From Mansonella perstans (Eukaryota; Nematoda; Chromadorea; Rhabditida; Onchocercidae), in contig JBAMDO010000232.1 in the NCBI GenBank assembly GCA_037074765.1, positions 21,409 to 85,408 of the forward strand: a stretch of DNA of 64,000 nt, read 5' to 3'. Below, piece by piece: positions 1 through 13,365 of the stretch. A model generated the notes under the pieces. The model was given only the letters and a program-made list of their open reading frames with translations, had not been told where the DNA came from and did not search any database. A program made the translations under genes and the position numbers. The stretch's first letter is position 1. The number at the start of each line of letters is the position of its first letter.

Positions 1-261
1 ATCTTTCTGACAATCATTTCCTCTGTTCAGGTATCATCGTATTAGATTTTATAAGTGTTATTGAAGTAAGTTAGAGTAAATTCTCTTAAATTATCATCGT
101 ACCTTTTTTTTTCCTTCAACCTAACAAATTTAATGTGCCTTTTTTTACAATATTTGCAATCAAAATTTTTTAATTTCATGCAAATCTTAAAAATTTGAAT
201 TAGCGAAAGTGACATTTCCCATGCTGATAACAGACATTCTTATCCAAGTTATTTGTATACA

Positions 262-1501
262 TCAGAAATTTCGGATAATTTCGTATAAAATAAGTGTAAG
301 TGTAAACCATCCCGGAAGCGCTGTCAGTGGTACCAAAGCTTGCGTTCCTTTTGTGATTTCTAATATAGTTGATGTTATTACTCCTAAAATAATAACTAAT
401 AAATAATTGCCACAAAAAAAAAAGGAAATAGAAAATTTCAGGTATGAATTGGACAATTGATAAATTTAATATTGACATATTAAATTTATCATGCATACAA
501 TTGGAATTCATCCGTTAACCTTAACGATTTAATTATAGAATTATCAGAAACAAATCGATCGAACTATACATCAAACTTATTAAAAAGCATTTCCAGCAGT
601 ATCAAATATTATTAGAATATTCAGCATCAAAATTAAAATTATCCTTTAGATACTTTAAATGTTTGTTTTTCGTTTAAATGCTAAATCCTTTGAATATTTT
701 GTTAAACATTAAGTATCGAAGTCGAAATAGAAAAAAAATTAAGTTCTTACCAAACTTTTTTTTAATATGGACCAAAGAGCTTATAGTGATTTTTTCATTC
801 GGCCTACAAGAAGCCATAAATCCAGTTAAAGTTCAATAAAAGGATTCAAAAAATTTCTTTCTATTAGCAACCTCTTTTTTTTTCAATGGAAGTTATTCCA
901 AAAAAAGTAACAGAATTTAGGAAAGGAACACAAGGAGAAACAAAAAGTGAAGTGTACCAGAAAATATTTTTCGTTCACTAGTGAAAAGTATTTTTTTGAT
1001 TAAATATAGATGGTAGTAAGGTAAATACTGGAAAAAATCCCCTCATCAATCCCATCATTTATTATAATAAATTCAAGATTAATGAAAAAAACCTAAACTT
1101 AGTCACCATACAATGTATGGTTATATATACGTTCATAAATTACATTTCGGGGGTATAAATTTTAAAAACTGGAATTTTTGAAATCCTGTAATCTATTAAG
1201 TGCATTAAAGCTAAAATTTAAAGTTAGCACCAGTTTCATTTAGTGATGTTGATGAAAATTCTGTATTTGCATTGTTTTCCTGAAATGAATATGTGAAGCG
1301 TATCCACTATGGAAAGAATAAGGATTGAAATAGAATAATTCAACACTTGAGCATTTCAAAAATTAAAAATTTTTGTTTGAGTTAAAAATCGAAGAAAAAA
1401 TTTTTACGACACCTTTAACAGGTTTAAATTGGAAATTATTGTTAACATTACCTGTAATTGATAAAAGATAAGGAATATTAGCAAAAAATACGACATTGAT
1501 C
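262..1501 (-). CDS. Putative small secreted/membrane protein, incomplete model
   Basis: I do not recognise this gene. Four exon-like blocks lie on the minus strand. Block 1452-1501 follows a clean TTTGCAG acceptor and holds an ATG at 1496-1494 opening a hydrophobic stretch (MSYFLLIFLIFYQLQ), which looks like a signal peptide. Block 1231-1279 encodes an Asn/Ser/Thr-rich stretch with N-glycosylation sequons (ENNANTEFSSTSLNET). Blocks 751-803 and 262-383 join in phase and end in a hydrophobic segment (LPGWFTLTLILYEI) followed by TGA at 262-264. The phases of the second and third blocks do not match, so an exon is missing or one block is spurious. A short glycosylated surface protein is one reading; non-coding DNA is the alternative. 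Confidence 0.3.
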
Positions 1502-3221
1502 CTGCAAAAAAAGAAAACGAATAAAATGTTAATTTTCTTTTCATTATTTAACTTTGTTCGAACAAATTTAAATTATAAAACTTTATTGATTTTTTTCCTT
1601 TTTTAACCGTTTAATGCTACGCTAAAAAGTAGAAACGAAAAAGGCAAATGTTTTGGAATTTTTTTTCCTGAATTTTTAAGTTTTATTGCAATCTAGAAGA
1701 AGGAAATTGAAAAGATTGAAATATAATTAGTAACAAGTTTGATCTCAGTATTGACTGATAATGACAAATTTATGCATTAATTGTAAGTCTTTATCTCTAC
1801 AATAAATGTGAAATTTAAGAATCAAGAAAACCGAAATTTATTCTATTTTAATATCAAATTTTTGAAGTTAAAATAATTAGGAAAGATAGGAAGATCAAGG
1901 AAAATTGAAAAAAAGAAAAAATAAATAAAACAAGATAAAATTGCCTGATTGCAATTTGGATGATTAACATGGAGGAGAAAGATTAATGAGGAAACTTCCA
2001 TACCTTATCACTATGGCAACCCAATAATAAATTTATGATGAATTAATAAGCTTATTTTCTAAGAGAGAAAAAAGTTAATTTTTAAACTGATTAAGGACGG
2101 AAATATATTCATTATTCTTTCGATGTTATTGACTATAATTGCTTATATTTAATATTAAAATAAACTTAAATCGGATCCTATTTTTAATCGAAAAAACAGT
2201 AAGGCAAGAAAAATTTTTAATTTCAGTTAAACCTTAGCTAGAAAGTGAGAAAGATTATTAGATTAATTATCATTCTCTGAAAAATTCCGATAGAACTGTG
2301 CATATTTCATTTCTTTTACAGTTATTAAGTAAAGTATTCATTAAAGTGATATGAATACTTTACAAGATGCATATGTTGCTAATTTACTACAAATCATTTC
2401 ATGTTTGGGCAATATCAAACATTGCTCAAATCTGAATAACAATGAAATTTGCAAATTTTGAACTTCAAATTTATTAAATTGAAGTGATATTGAATGTCCT
2501 ATGGTAGGAAAAATATAATGTTTAAACGAATAATTTTTCTAAGTTTCAATTATTCCTTTAGATGATAACAACCGTGATAGATATTATTAACCAGTATCTT
2601 GGTGAAAACTTTTGATACAAATCCATCAGCTATATTTGATTGGGAAAAATTTAATTTTAACGATAATCTTCTTTAATAATTTAACTTACTGCGTTTACTA
2701 AAAATACTTCAAATCTTTACTAAGACTCATAAATTTCAGTTATTAAATGTTCATTAAAGATCATTGCGTTGATTTTTTCTTCATCTCATCTTTTGATGAC
2801 AAAGTGAAGCAATTAAAATGTAAGCATAGTGAGAGCCCGTTTTCCCGCAGTGTATGCATACAATGTTCAACTAAATATCCCATAAAATTTTTAAGTATCA
2901 CTAAAAATACATTAAAATCACATTTTGAGTGGAATATCTAACTCTTGCACTTTCATGTTTAAATTAGCATTTGAAATGGGGATTATTGCTCAACACTAAT
3001 AACGCATAGATAAATATAAGTGTATCAGTGGTAATCTAAAGAAAAAAGAAATGAAGAACTTTTTTCCTTTTATTAATTTTCAAACTATCCACTTCATATT
3101 ACATCAAATCTTGCAATAAGCAATATAATGAATTTGTTAAAAAATTTTTCAATCAAATTTCAAAAAGAGTTAAAGAAAGGTAAAAGATCTACAAATATTC
3201 GAGGAGCAAACAACCACTAAT
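1502..3221. other. Intergenic, AT-rich, no gene seen
   Basis: There is no exon pair with matching acceptor, donor and phase in this stretch. A 64-codon plus-strand frame at 2747-2941 has no splice context and no recognisable motif, so I leave it uncalled. The region probably contains the 5' flank of the small upstream gene and the 3' flank of the gene ending at 3222. Confidence 0.5.
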
Positions 3222-5252
3222 TTATACGTCTCTCTCATGATATATTTCAGCAAATGTTGGCTCTCTGATCACATTTTTAATCATGGATTTCAACAAATTG
3301 TATCGTGGTATGATGGGCAAGAAACGTGAGGAACGAAAATTTGATTTCAATTCTTTAAGTATTTCGCGAAGTTTTAAATATTTCCGCAGTAATCTATATA
3401 ATGTAGTATACATTCGATCGCATTCAATTCGTAAATCACTTGCTGATAAGCCTAAAAATATGTCTGACTAGTTTTAAGAATTAAAAATAGAAAATGAAAT
3501 TGAAACATTCTGAAACATAATGCAGTAACTAAATTAATTTGGTAACAGATTCAAGTTGACAAATAATCTCTGAAAACATATAATACATTTTCAATGACAA
3601 TTTTTGCCAATTACTCTAAATTTTGTTATTTTCAAACCATAATTTTTTTCGTTTGAAGCAAAATTGTTTCTGCAGCGCATTCTAAAATCGTTCTTACTCC
3701 TAACAGCGCAGTAATATCTGGTCGTCGACTTTGTGCCAGTTGTGTCACACTTACTAGCTCCATTACCCTGAAATTGAATTGTTTGGGCAATAAATTTATT
3801 CAATTCAAATTAAATGATGAAATCGAATATGATTCCATAATAATTTCATTGCAGTAAAATGATAACACGCAAATTTATTGCCTAATTCATCTAATTTTAA
3901 AAATTTCAAAATTTAGCAAAAAAAATTGTTAACAGACCGTGTTACATAATCTTTGGCTGCTTCTGATGATTCTGGCTCAGGGACGTTAGTGAGTTGCCAG
4001 TATTGTTCATCGAGAATTATTACCTGCAATATATATATATATATGATTTCAAAAGATATTGTCTTGAATTACTGAGAATTTAATGGATTTAAATTTCATT
4101 GAAAATTAAATGGAATTAATCTACGTTTAATTGAAATTACTTTGAAGTTTAAGACGACATATGTTATTAAAATATGGTACATTAAAAAGTTAAGAATCAC
4201 TGCTATTGTCAAAGTCCCAAATTCTGATTCTTACTCAAAAAAAAGAATGAATTTTTAAATTTCGGTAAAATTGCCGAATAGAGAAGAGAACATAATTTGT
4301 TGATTAGAAAAAAAGGATGACAACAGTAAAATACCTCATAAATCATTTGCTTTATTTGAATATATTTGCTGAAAATATTTCGGCCAGTTATATGCAAGTA
4401 ATCATCATGCAGCTTTTTAAACGCATTTTTCAATTTCCGATATGATTCATTAACGCGATGTTTTGTAGAGTATTGCTTGTAAACAATGTTAAGCAAATTT
4501 CTGCATTCTGGACCTAAATTTTTTAACGATGATTTAAACGTCTGATAATTATCAAAGATCTATTTAGATACAATTTAAATGATTTTATTTATTTATTTTT
4601 CTTTGAAGAAATTTGAGGATGATAATATTATGCAAATGAAAAAAAGTCAGAAGTGTAACTTTTTCAAATACCTTTGATCAGAATTTTTCAGCTGTTAAGG
4701 TTAACATTTTATCTATTAATGGTTTAAAAAATTACAGACTAAATTTGAAGAGCTAATCTTCCTAAACAATTCGTCAAGCTTCTATGTCTGATCTGTCCTC
4801 CATTCAAAATATGATATCATCCTAGATTATTTGAAGTGCCCAGAACATGCGCACAATAATATTGGTACATTTAATTATTCTTACTTCATTTTTCATGATA
4901 ATTACATCAGATTAGATCTTATGAGCATCACAATGGTCATAATGCTGTGAAACTTTTTTTCTCGCACATTTCTTAAATAAATCCAGGAATTCTCATAATG
5001 TTCTATCATATTTAAATTAACCATTCTGTTAATTTTTTATCTAAATTTTATTATTAATTTTTGTTTGTGAAATATTGTGTTAATTTCTTTAAATTTCAAC
5101 ATTTAATTAAATAAAGAGAGCATACTTGCACGAATTGATGAGTTATGAGCATTTCCTCTCGCTAGTGACAGTAGCACACTGAACATCCACCAATAATTGA
5201 CAAGCAGTTACTAAATTAAATGAATCGTTTGAAAAATAACTCGTGTAGCACT
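3222..5252 (-). CDS. Unrecognised helical protein, 3' part resolved, 5' end missing
   Basis: Five exons join in phase on the minus strand: 5170-5252 (weak donor GTCACT), 4335-4559, 3938-4023, 3638-3767 and 3222-3467, with the stop TAA at 3222-3224. The resolved part is about 256 codons. It is charged, looks helical, and has no signal or membrane segment. It contains the stretches LLNIVYKQYSTKHRVNESYR, IILDEQYWQLTNVPEP, VSVTQLAQSRRPDITALLG and a basic C-terminal stretch, LREILKELKSNFRSSRFLP. I do not recognise the family. The phase agreement over four junctions, with consensus acceptors, makes it a real gene. The first exon shown starts in phase 1, so at least one more 5' exon exists that I could not place. 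Confidence 0.65.
4029..4044. repeat. (AT)n microsatellite
   Basis: A run of alternating A and T lies in the intron just upstream of exon 3938-4023 of the unrecognised gene. Confidence 0.9.
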
Positions 5253-8200
5253 CTGTAAAAAAATTAATTTCCAAAAAAAAATCTAATTTATGTACCATTT
5301 AATATAAAAGAAATATTTAATAAAAAAACTACAAAGTTTCTAATCAAGCATAATAATTAAATGCCGCTGATACTGCAAAAAAAATTAATGAATCAGTCAG
5401 TGGATCAGTCATTAACCGATTCATTATTTCCTGTTTACAATAAATTCATCATACTTATATTTTTTAATTTTGAAAACAATAAATTTCTGCCAAGAAAATT
5501 GGAAAAAAAAGGGGAAAAAAGGGAATTGACCATAAGTGGAATTATGTTTAATTAAATTCATCGCTACTGCAACTGCGACAAACTAATGCAAAAACATTAA
5601 GGATTTAGCTAATTTCTTGATAAAAAGAAATTCAAGTGTTTATTCAAATGCTTCTCTTTCAATTTATTTCTTTTTAAACCTTCTTTCATTTTTCACTTTT
5701 TTTCCACCCTCTTTGTGCTTTTTAATTTATCAGCTTTTGTTATTTCAATCTATCTAATTTTTTCATCTTTAAATTCAAGTTCTTTTAGCATTATTGCAAA
5801 GCTTAACAATGTATACTCATAAAAACAAAACATGAAATAACACATTTGCAGATAAATTTGGAATAGAATTCATTTGAAAAGGGAGAAACAATTTTAGATG
5901 AAGACTTACAATAAATTATCATTAATAACAACTTTTTCTTTCTATACTCAATGATAATTAATTATCTCGAAATGATGAGTTGCCAATTAGATGATAGAAA
6001 TTTTTTTGCTTTTTTCATAAAATGATATAAACTCATTAAATTTTCTATTGATCTTCCAGTTTCTTAGAAAAAAAAAGATCAAAGACATTTTAAATGCAAG
6101 AAAAAAATAAAAGCTTTTGAAAAAAAAATTTTTTTCCTTGAGAATGAAATTGCTAATTCAAAATAAAACGATTCGAAAAAAACCGCAAGGAAAATTCGAT
6201 CAAAAAAATTCTATTAACAAAACTTTCGATTTAAAAATTGCCAGAATACAGCTGGAATAATGATAATGTTTTTGTTTACTGACAGGATTTTGCATCATAC
6301 CTTATACAATTTTATTTTAATGAAATGTCACACCATTAAGTATTTGGGATTTAACCCAGATAAAAAAAAATGACTTTCTATTTTTGTGATTCAAATGATT
6401 GTCGATCATTTAAATTCAAGTAATAACAAATAAAAAAATACAAAAAGAAGTAATCCCAAAATTGGAGCATTAATTCATTATTTTTCAATTTTTGTATCGA
6501 AAATAAAAAACAGTATTTCAGAATAAATTAATTTAAAATGAATATTAAAACTAGCGAAATTTTTTAAGATTTGTTTGTTAAGATCGACATTCATTCAAAT
6601 TCTTTCACTTAAAAGAAAGTATTTAATTTATTAAGTATTGAATTTATATCACTGTTCAATTTCTATAGCATAATAACAAAAAAATAAATAAAAAAATAAA
6701 AAATATAACGCACAAATAATAAAAACAATAAAGAGGCTTTGAGAAAAGAACAAAATTTCATGCCTGAGCCTTTCCTAAAATGAAAATAAACTTATAAAGC
6801 TTTGAAGAAATTCATTCAACAATTTGAGCTCTGAGTTAATGTTAACAACGCAACTGCTTCCACTCATTCGGTAAAAAAGACGAAAAATCATTTTTTTTTG
6901 CCTTAATTTAAATATATAGTCAATCTTTTTTTGAATGGATTAGTTGATCTAGACTAATATTTTGATTAAAGCAAGTAACTGTTCAGGTATATGCTGCCTA
7001 AAATTGTGCATTTAAAAGTAAAATGTTAACATAACAATTATTTTTTTTTGCGATGAAATAATAATAAACAAAACAGCATGACATGAAAAAATACTGCAAT
7101 TTTTTCGCAATTTCAAAAAAATCTTGCAATTTCGAAACCGAAAAATAAATAATGCATTATCATACAAAATTCACTGTTAAAACTTCTCCAAGAAAAATAT
7201 TATGCAAAATAATTTTAAATTAATTTTCTGGTTTCTTTTTAAATATATTATTTATAATAGAATAAATCACGAAATGGTTGAGATAAACGATATTAAATAA
7301 ACGATATTATTAAATAAAATCTTAAAAATTCTGTTTCAAAATTAAATCTAATGTAATGAAAAAACATCGGGATTATTTTACAAGCAATCCTCACGAAGTT
7401 TTGATATGTGTTAGTTTTTTCCATTTATTCCAAATTAAAAACTTTCTGAAATTCTCAAATGGTAAATCCATCTCTTTGAACATTCTTCAGTCTCATTTAT
7501 TAAAATTTCATTTCCAAATATTAAAATCATTATTATACTTCATCCAATTCGTTGCATTTGTTACTTTGCATCCATCATAGGCTAAACCTTACAATATTAA
7601 TTGATTTTGAAAAACAAAAAAAAAAGTGTCCAAGCAGGCGATATTTAAATTAATAACAGCAAATAATAAAATGAAATTTTTGTACGGAAACAAATTTGCT
7701 CAATTCATTTAATTTTTATATGTAAATTTAAATTGTCATGAAATAACACTTCAATAATTGATCAAATTTTAATATTTCAAATAAAAAAAGCATTTTATAG
7801 GAATTTCAATAGCAAGTAGGAGAAATTCATTTAAAAAATCGTGTATATCATCTGTCATTTTAACTTTGGCAAAATCATTTTAATATTACTTTTACATATT
7901 ATAATTTGGCTAAAAAAAGATTTTTTTATTTTGAAATACTGAAACAATGTATTTTATTTTAAAAATTTTTAAAATTTTTATATTTGGGAAAGAAAGGGGA
8001 AGAATTTTTATAATAAGAAAATTGAAATTATCAGAAATCTTGCATTTCCATTTCTTAATAACAACACATTTATGATGGGAAGAATATATTTCTTTTAACT
8101 AACCACTGAATCATAAAATATTAGCCATACAGAAGTAAAATTTCCAAGAATACAAATTATTTCTTCCTTTATTTATTTTTTGCTTATATTATTGACAAAT

Positions 8201-8798
8201 AATCATCTAATTCACTAACATCTTATTTAATTTATTTGTTTGATTGCTGTTCATTTGACGTCTAATAACTGAAAACCAGAGACCTGAATATGTCATATCA
8301 CATTACCTGATTTCTTTCTGATAATTGTGAATTCTCATATTTCAATTTACTTTAGTAAATTGGTGTATGATTTGTAAACCATCAAATCTTTGCTTTTTTT
8401 CTGTTTCATTGCCTAATTATTTTTAAACAACAAATTTCTTCCACATTATATATCTGTGAAATTCAATTTTAAAAGTTGTCGAATTTTAGATGGAATATTA
8501 CTTTTTTCCTTCTTAAATTAAATTCCAAGTGATTATGCATAGCAAAAATGCAAAATGGCAAAATAATTAGCAACAGATTAAAAAAAAAAGCTAAAAAATG
8601 ACCTATGACTTAATTAATTGCTATTTTTCATCTGTCTGTTCCTTTTTCTTGTAAATAAACAACAAATTTGAGCATAATGCTTACATTACTAGAGGAGGTA
8701 AAATTTTTTGCAAAAACAAAAAGGAATGATAAATGGTTAGGAGCAAAGATTTAACTTAATAAAAGTAACTATTTCTGCTTTACTTATAAATTTGATTG

Positions 8799-8805
<7 letters not shown>

Positions 8806-8834
<29 letters not shown>
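8806..8834. repeat. Poly(A) tract, 29 nt
   Basis: An uninterrupted A run. The downstream plus-strand frame that reads through it contains two Cys-x-x-Cys-like residues, but I treat it as chance. Confidence 0.95.
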
Positions 8835-8836
<2 letters not shown>

Positions 8837-9529
8837 TATAAATTTTTAAATTTCGGTGAATACACAAAATGTTATATTTGTGGAAAAAAGTATAAAAAAA
8901 AAGGCAAAGTAACAACAAAAATGATTATTCCTAAAAATTGCAAGAATATTGCTCAACTTGGTTGCTGTTTGTAAATTAATGAAATATTGAAATGCTTTTA
9001 AAATTGTTCAAGAAAAAACAAAAAACGTATTTACGGTAACTGGACGATTTTTCGGGAAAGTAGCAAACTTTATATCATTAATTGCTGTGAGTGTTTTCTA
9101 GATTAAAAAAGACATAACTATTTATAACTGCATGAAAATATCAAAATAACCATTTTTTTTTTTTTTGTGGAAAATTGTTTATTTATTAATTTTGATTACT
9201 TGATTGTAAAATAATTTAAGAAGGTAGAATTGTTTATGGAAAGTTTTGGTTATGTCGAAAATGACTTGAAACTAATAGAGGGAAAAAATAGTTTGTGGGA
9301 TAGATCCGATACTTTCTGGGAAAAGGTTAGCATTTATCGTTTATGATTATTTTAAAAATGAATTTTTTTTCAAACGCTGATATCATTTTTTCTTGCTTGT
9401 GGAAATCATCGAAATTCAAAAATTTTGTTTGATAAGTTGAACGATAATTTTGTAACTTTTACTTTTACCCTTGAGTAATTCGTTACATGAAAATTTCTTC
9501 CGAAACTTATTTGCATACACTCATATACA

Positions 9530-9592
9530 CGCACATATACATACATACATGCATGCATGTATACTTACATACATACATACATACATACATAT
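9530..9592. repeat. (CATA)n / (CATG)n tetranucleotide microsatellite
   Basis: Imperfect ACAT and GCAT tetranucleotide units with a central ATGCATGCATG palindromic core. Confidence 0.9.
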
Positions 9593-9819
9593 AGGCATAT
9601 ACAGTTTTTGATAAACTGATCAGTTGATTAATTTAAACATTAGACCTCTAAACTAATTATGTTAATGCTAGTGCAGTTGGGTAGAAAGTTGGACTGAATG
9701 GTTGTTGTTGCATTAATAAATAACCTCATGTAATTTTGATAATGATACAATCATGATAAGATTATAAGCATGGTAATAAAGCCAATTATGATTTCACAAG
9801 TGAAATTATAAATTTCACT

Positions 9820-9873
9820 TTCAGAAAGTTTATTTATATTCATATTTTCAGAAAGTTTATTTATATTCATATT
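9820..9873. repeat. Perfect 27-bp tandem duplication
   Basis: Two adjacent identical 27-nt units, 9820-9846 and 9847-9873, each beginning TTCAGAAAGTTT. A short palindrome (ATTTCACAAGTGAAAT) lies just upstream at about 9791-9806. The identity of the two copies suggests a recent duplication. Confidence 0.95.
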
Positions 9874-11374
9874 GGGAAAAGATTTTTGAGGAGATTAAAG
9901 TTACGATCATTACTGATTACTAAAAATTCACACTTTCTCATGACTAATTTACTAACTGAAAATATCATTGAAAAAAATGGTAAAATATTCGTCTTTTTTT
10001 TGAAAAAAATGATGCAATAAGAAATGCACAGAAAAAATGAATAAAATAACGATTTTTTTAAAATAACCTACCATAAAATTGGCCATGCCATAAGCCTAAA
10101 CTTACATTTTGGCTTTTCATTGCCCGTATTTACTAAATCTTTCACAAACCGTCTTCTTCGAAAGTTTGCATTTGAAGCTAATTTTTATTTTATTCATGGA
10201 TAATCTTAATGAAAACAAAATAAATAAAGCGGAATAAATCGTATATTGTTAGTAATTAATTATGAAATTGAAAAAAAGCAAGCAATTTGAATATTTTTAA
10301 TCAATCCTTTTTTCTAGGATTTTATTTCAATCTAAAAAACAAAAAGAGAGCCAAAAAACGAGAAAGAGAAGAAATAACAATGAATAGCATAAATGATTAT
10401 TTTGAAAGAAAAACAGATGAAAACATATTATTTGTCAAAAAATAGATAACTAAAAATTTATTTCATATTTTTTTGCAAATTTAAAAAAAATAAAGTTTAA
10501 AAACAAAGAAATTTCAAATTTTATTAACATATTTTTAATTTTATCTTTATATCTGAATAATCTTTAACGATATCATTTTTTATTTTTTCCTTAAAAATTA
10601 TCCATGAAACAAATAATAATGTCGTACTATTTTGCACTTTTTTATTATTGAATATGAAATTGCAAATTTTAATTTTTCAAAACTAAGTGAATTTTTAATT
10701 TCTTGTAAATGCTGTAAAAATCAGTCTAAAAAAACACAAAAAAGTGAAATTTTATAGAACACAAAAAGATATTCAAATGAAGGATGAAAATGGAAAAGAT
10801 AAAAATGAAAATATGAATTTTGAAAAATGGATCAGATTTTGAAAATCAATGAATTTTTTTGCAAATATTGGATGATACAAGAAGATACAAATGCATTGAA
10901 AGGGTGAACGCAAAGAGAAAAAAAATTTTTTCAAAAAAAGCAAAATGAAGCATGTTCAATTTGCAAAAGTTTATAAATTTCTCTTTGAGGTCTGCTTGTC
11001 CTACGTTTTATTGCTTTTCCTAAAAATAAAACTAGAATGTTTTCTTCCTTTTAAATTTGTTTTGTTTTTTTATATTCTCATTGCAATGATTTGCATTACA
11101 TATGCTATAACAAAATTTGCTGTTGTCTGTAAAACTATTAGAAAACAAACTTTGAAAAAATTTTTAAATCTGAAAGAATCAGAAACTAAAATTTGAAATA
11201 AGAAGCAATTTAATTTTCTTGCAATTTATTATCAATTTGAATATTAATTTTGAAATGAAAAAACGAAAGTTGATTAAATTCTTCATCTTTCATTTTTCAT
11301 CGTTGTTCAATTATTTCTTCTCTTGTTATTAAAAAATATTTCAGAACTTTTACTTTATCATATATTTTGAAGTG

Positions 11375-11399
11375 TTTTTTTTTTTTTTTTTTTTTTTTT
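11375..11399. repeat. Poly(T) tract, 25 nt
   Basis: Uninterrupted T run in intergenic DNA. Confidence 0.95.
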
Positions 11400-12973
11400 G
11401 TAAGTACTAATTTTTATTTGTTTTTTATTTTTTTAGTGTTTTATCTAAAGTATTACAAGTGATTACACTATACAGGATATTGCCGATGATATTTTAGAAA
11501 AAAAAGGAAAGCAGTTAGGTTCCTGTTGAGAGATGTGAAAATGAAGGGTGGGACAGTGATACGATGAAATCAAAGAAGGCTGATAGCAATGTGTGTCGCC
11601 AATTGACCTCATTTTGTTGAATTTAACTCCGTATATTACCAAAATTGGATCACTCTCATTTATTCCAACATTTTCTCCATATTTTTATCACATACCGTAA
11701 ATTGTCGTTGCCCGTTTATTAAATTTCTCGTCTGTTATAACTTTGAAATAAATCAATAATAAACATTCTTAATTAGTTGTTTATTCGATAATTTAACAGA
11801 TTATTTAATAATCAAAAGTAATTTTTAATGCAACCTTCTTAAATGAAAAAGTGAAACGAGAAAAGCGAACTAGAACATTATAATATATTTTTTGTATAAA
11901 TATAATAGATGAATTTCATTTCATAGGTTAGTCTGTAATTTTTCAATTTTTTAAACATTTTGATAAAGTTAGCGAGAACAAATAGAAAAAACATGAAAAA
12001 TAATTCATAAGTCAAGTATAAAAAATATATTCCATGCATTCGATATTAGTTTCAAGAAAGTTTTGTCAAAAATTCTAATAAGTTGTTAAAAATTCAAAAC
12101 AGTAGCATCAATAATAATCTTCACTGTTCATTTTTTTGAAACTAATTTCATTGAGACTTTGTATTTCTTTATAATTATTGTAGTTGAACATATTTAACAA
12201 ATCTTCTTAAAAAAAAAATTCAAATTCTCACAAGAATTTTAATCATTTTATTGCAATATTGAATAAAATATATTGATTTAAGTCTAGGAAAGCAAAAAAA
12301 GTTTTTTTTTACAGAAATGTTCATTAACATTGTTATATGAAATCATAGATGTATTTTGTTCAATTGATATTTTCAGCAACAACAATAGCAGAATGTATTA
12401 TTTATTTCGCCAAAACTTGTTGATGTATAATATCATACCTTCAAATGTTTTTCTCTTAACAAGTTTTTTTTTTTTTTTCACAATCATTTCATCTTTTTAA
12501 TCACAACCATCATCTTTAGTTTCCATCGAGCAATTTTTTTTTGTTTTTTTGTGGCATACATTTATCGGTGGTCGGCAGAATGTACGACAAATGTTCTTTG
12601 CCTGTTGTTTTTGTTCTTATTGTTGTTGTTGTTCGTTTGTTTGTTTCTTTGCTGTTATTTGTGGTTAGCATTTTATTACCTTTCCATCAGAAATTTTGTT
12701 CAAAATGATTTATGACATTCCGTATCTTCCATCTCATTCAGAATTTTTTAGTCTCACAAATTTGATAACAAATGGGAAAAAGTAAAGGAAATGATGAAGG
12801 TGACAGTTTTGGTTCTTTTTATTTATAACAGGTACATGAATGAGAGACATGAAATGTTTTGCGAATTTTTATTTCATTTGAATATATGCGTATAGATTTT
12901 TTTTTTGTAATTATTGCTTACATTAATGGATTTTAAGGACGGATTTGTTAACCGGATGATCTCATAAGGTGTC

Positions 12974-12992
12974 GTAGTAGTAGTAGTAGTAG
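12974..12992. repeat. (GTA)n trinucleotide microsatellite
   Basis: About six GTA units. They create a minus-strand threonine-run frame that I do not regard as coding. Confidence 0.9.
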
Positions 12993-13346
12993 GAACAGGT
13001 AGGTAAGAAGAATAACAGGATGTTGGTTGGCAATGTGAATGAGTGGATTCGTACACAGCAAATGTACGGAAATAGAAGTGCCTAATATAATAATTAAACC
13101 ACTTCAGTGAAGTATCCTGTCTGCCTATGTTAAACTATCAATTGAATAACCGAATTAAATTGGGTGATTTTGATTAATAATCAATCGAATTGATTAGCTT
13201 GCATATTTATTTGTACTTATAGAAACTTCCAAATGCAAAATTTTGTCAGTTGTATTTAATCAAAAACTGAAATTTATTAACAGCATATATTCTAAAAATC
13301 GAGTTTTTAAAAGTTTTCATATTCTTTTTAATATAAATGCTAATTT

Positions 13347-13365
13347 AAAAAAAAAAAAAAAAAAA
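13347..13365. repeat. Poly(A) tract, 19 nt
   Basis: Uninterrupted A run upstream of the four-pass membrane protein gene. Confidence 0.9.

Noticed and set aside
8792..8974. Plus-strand frame with YICGKKYKKKGK and a later CCL end, zinc-finger-like
   Set aside because: It is opened by a 29-nt poly(A) run, has no His ligands in place, no splice context and Lys/Asn content set by base composition.
10945..11196. 83-codon plus-strand frame with two hydrophobic segments
   Set aside because: It starts with ATG, but hydrophobicity in T-rich DNA is expected by chance. No splice sites, motif or neighbouring exon support it.
12874..13056. Minus-strand frame with a threonine run
   Set aside because: The threonines come from the GTA microsatellite, and there is no ATG at the frame start.
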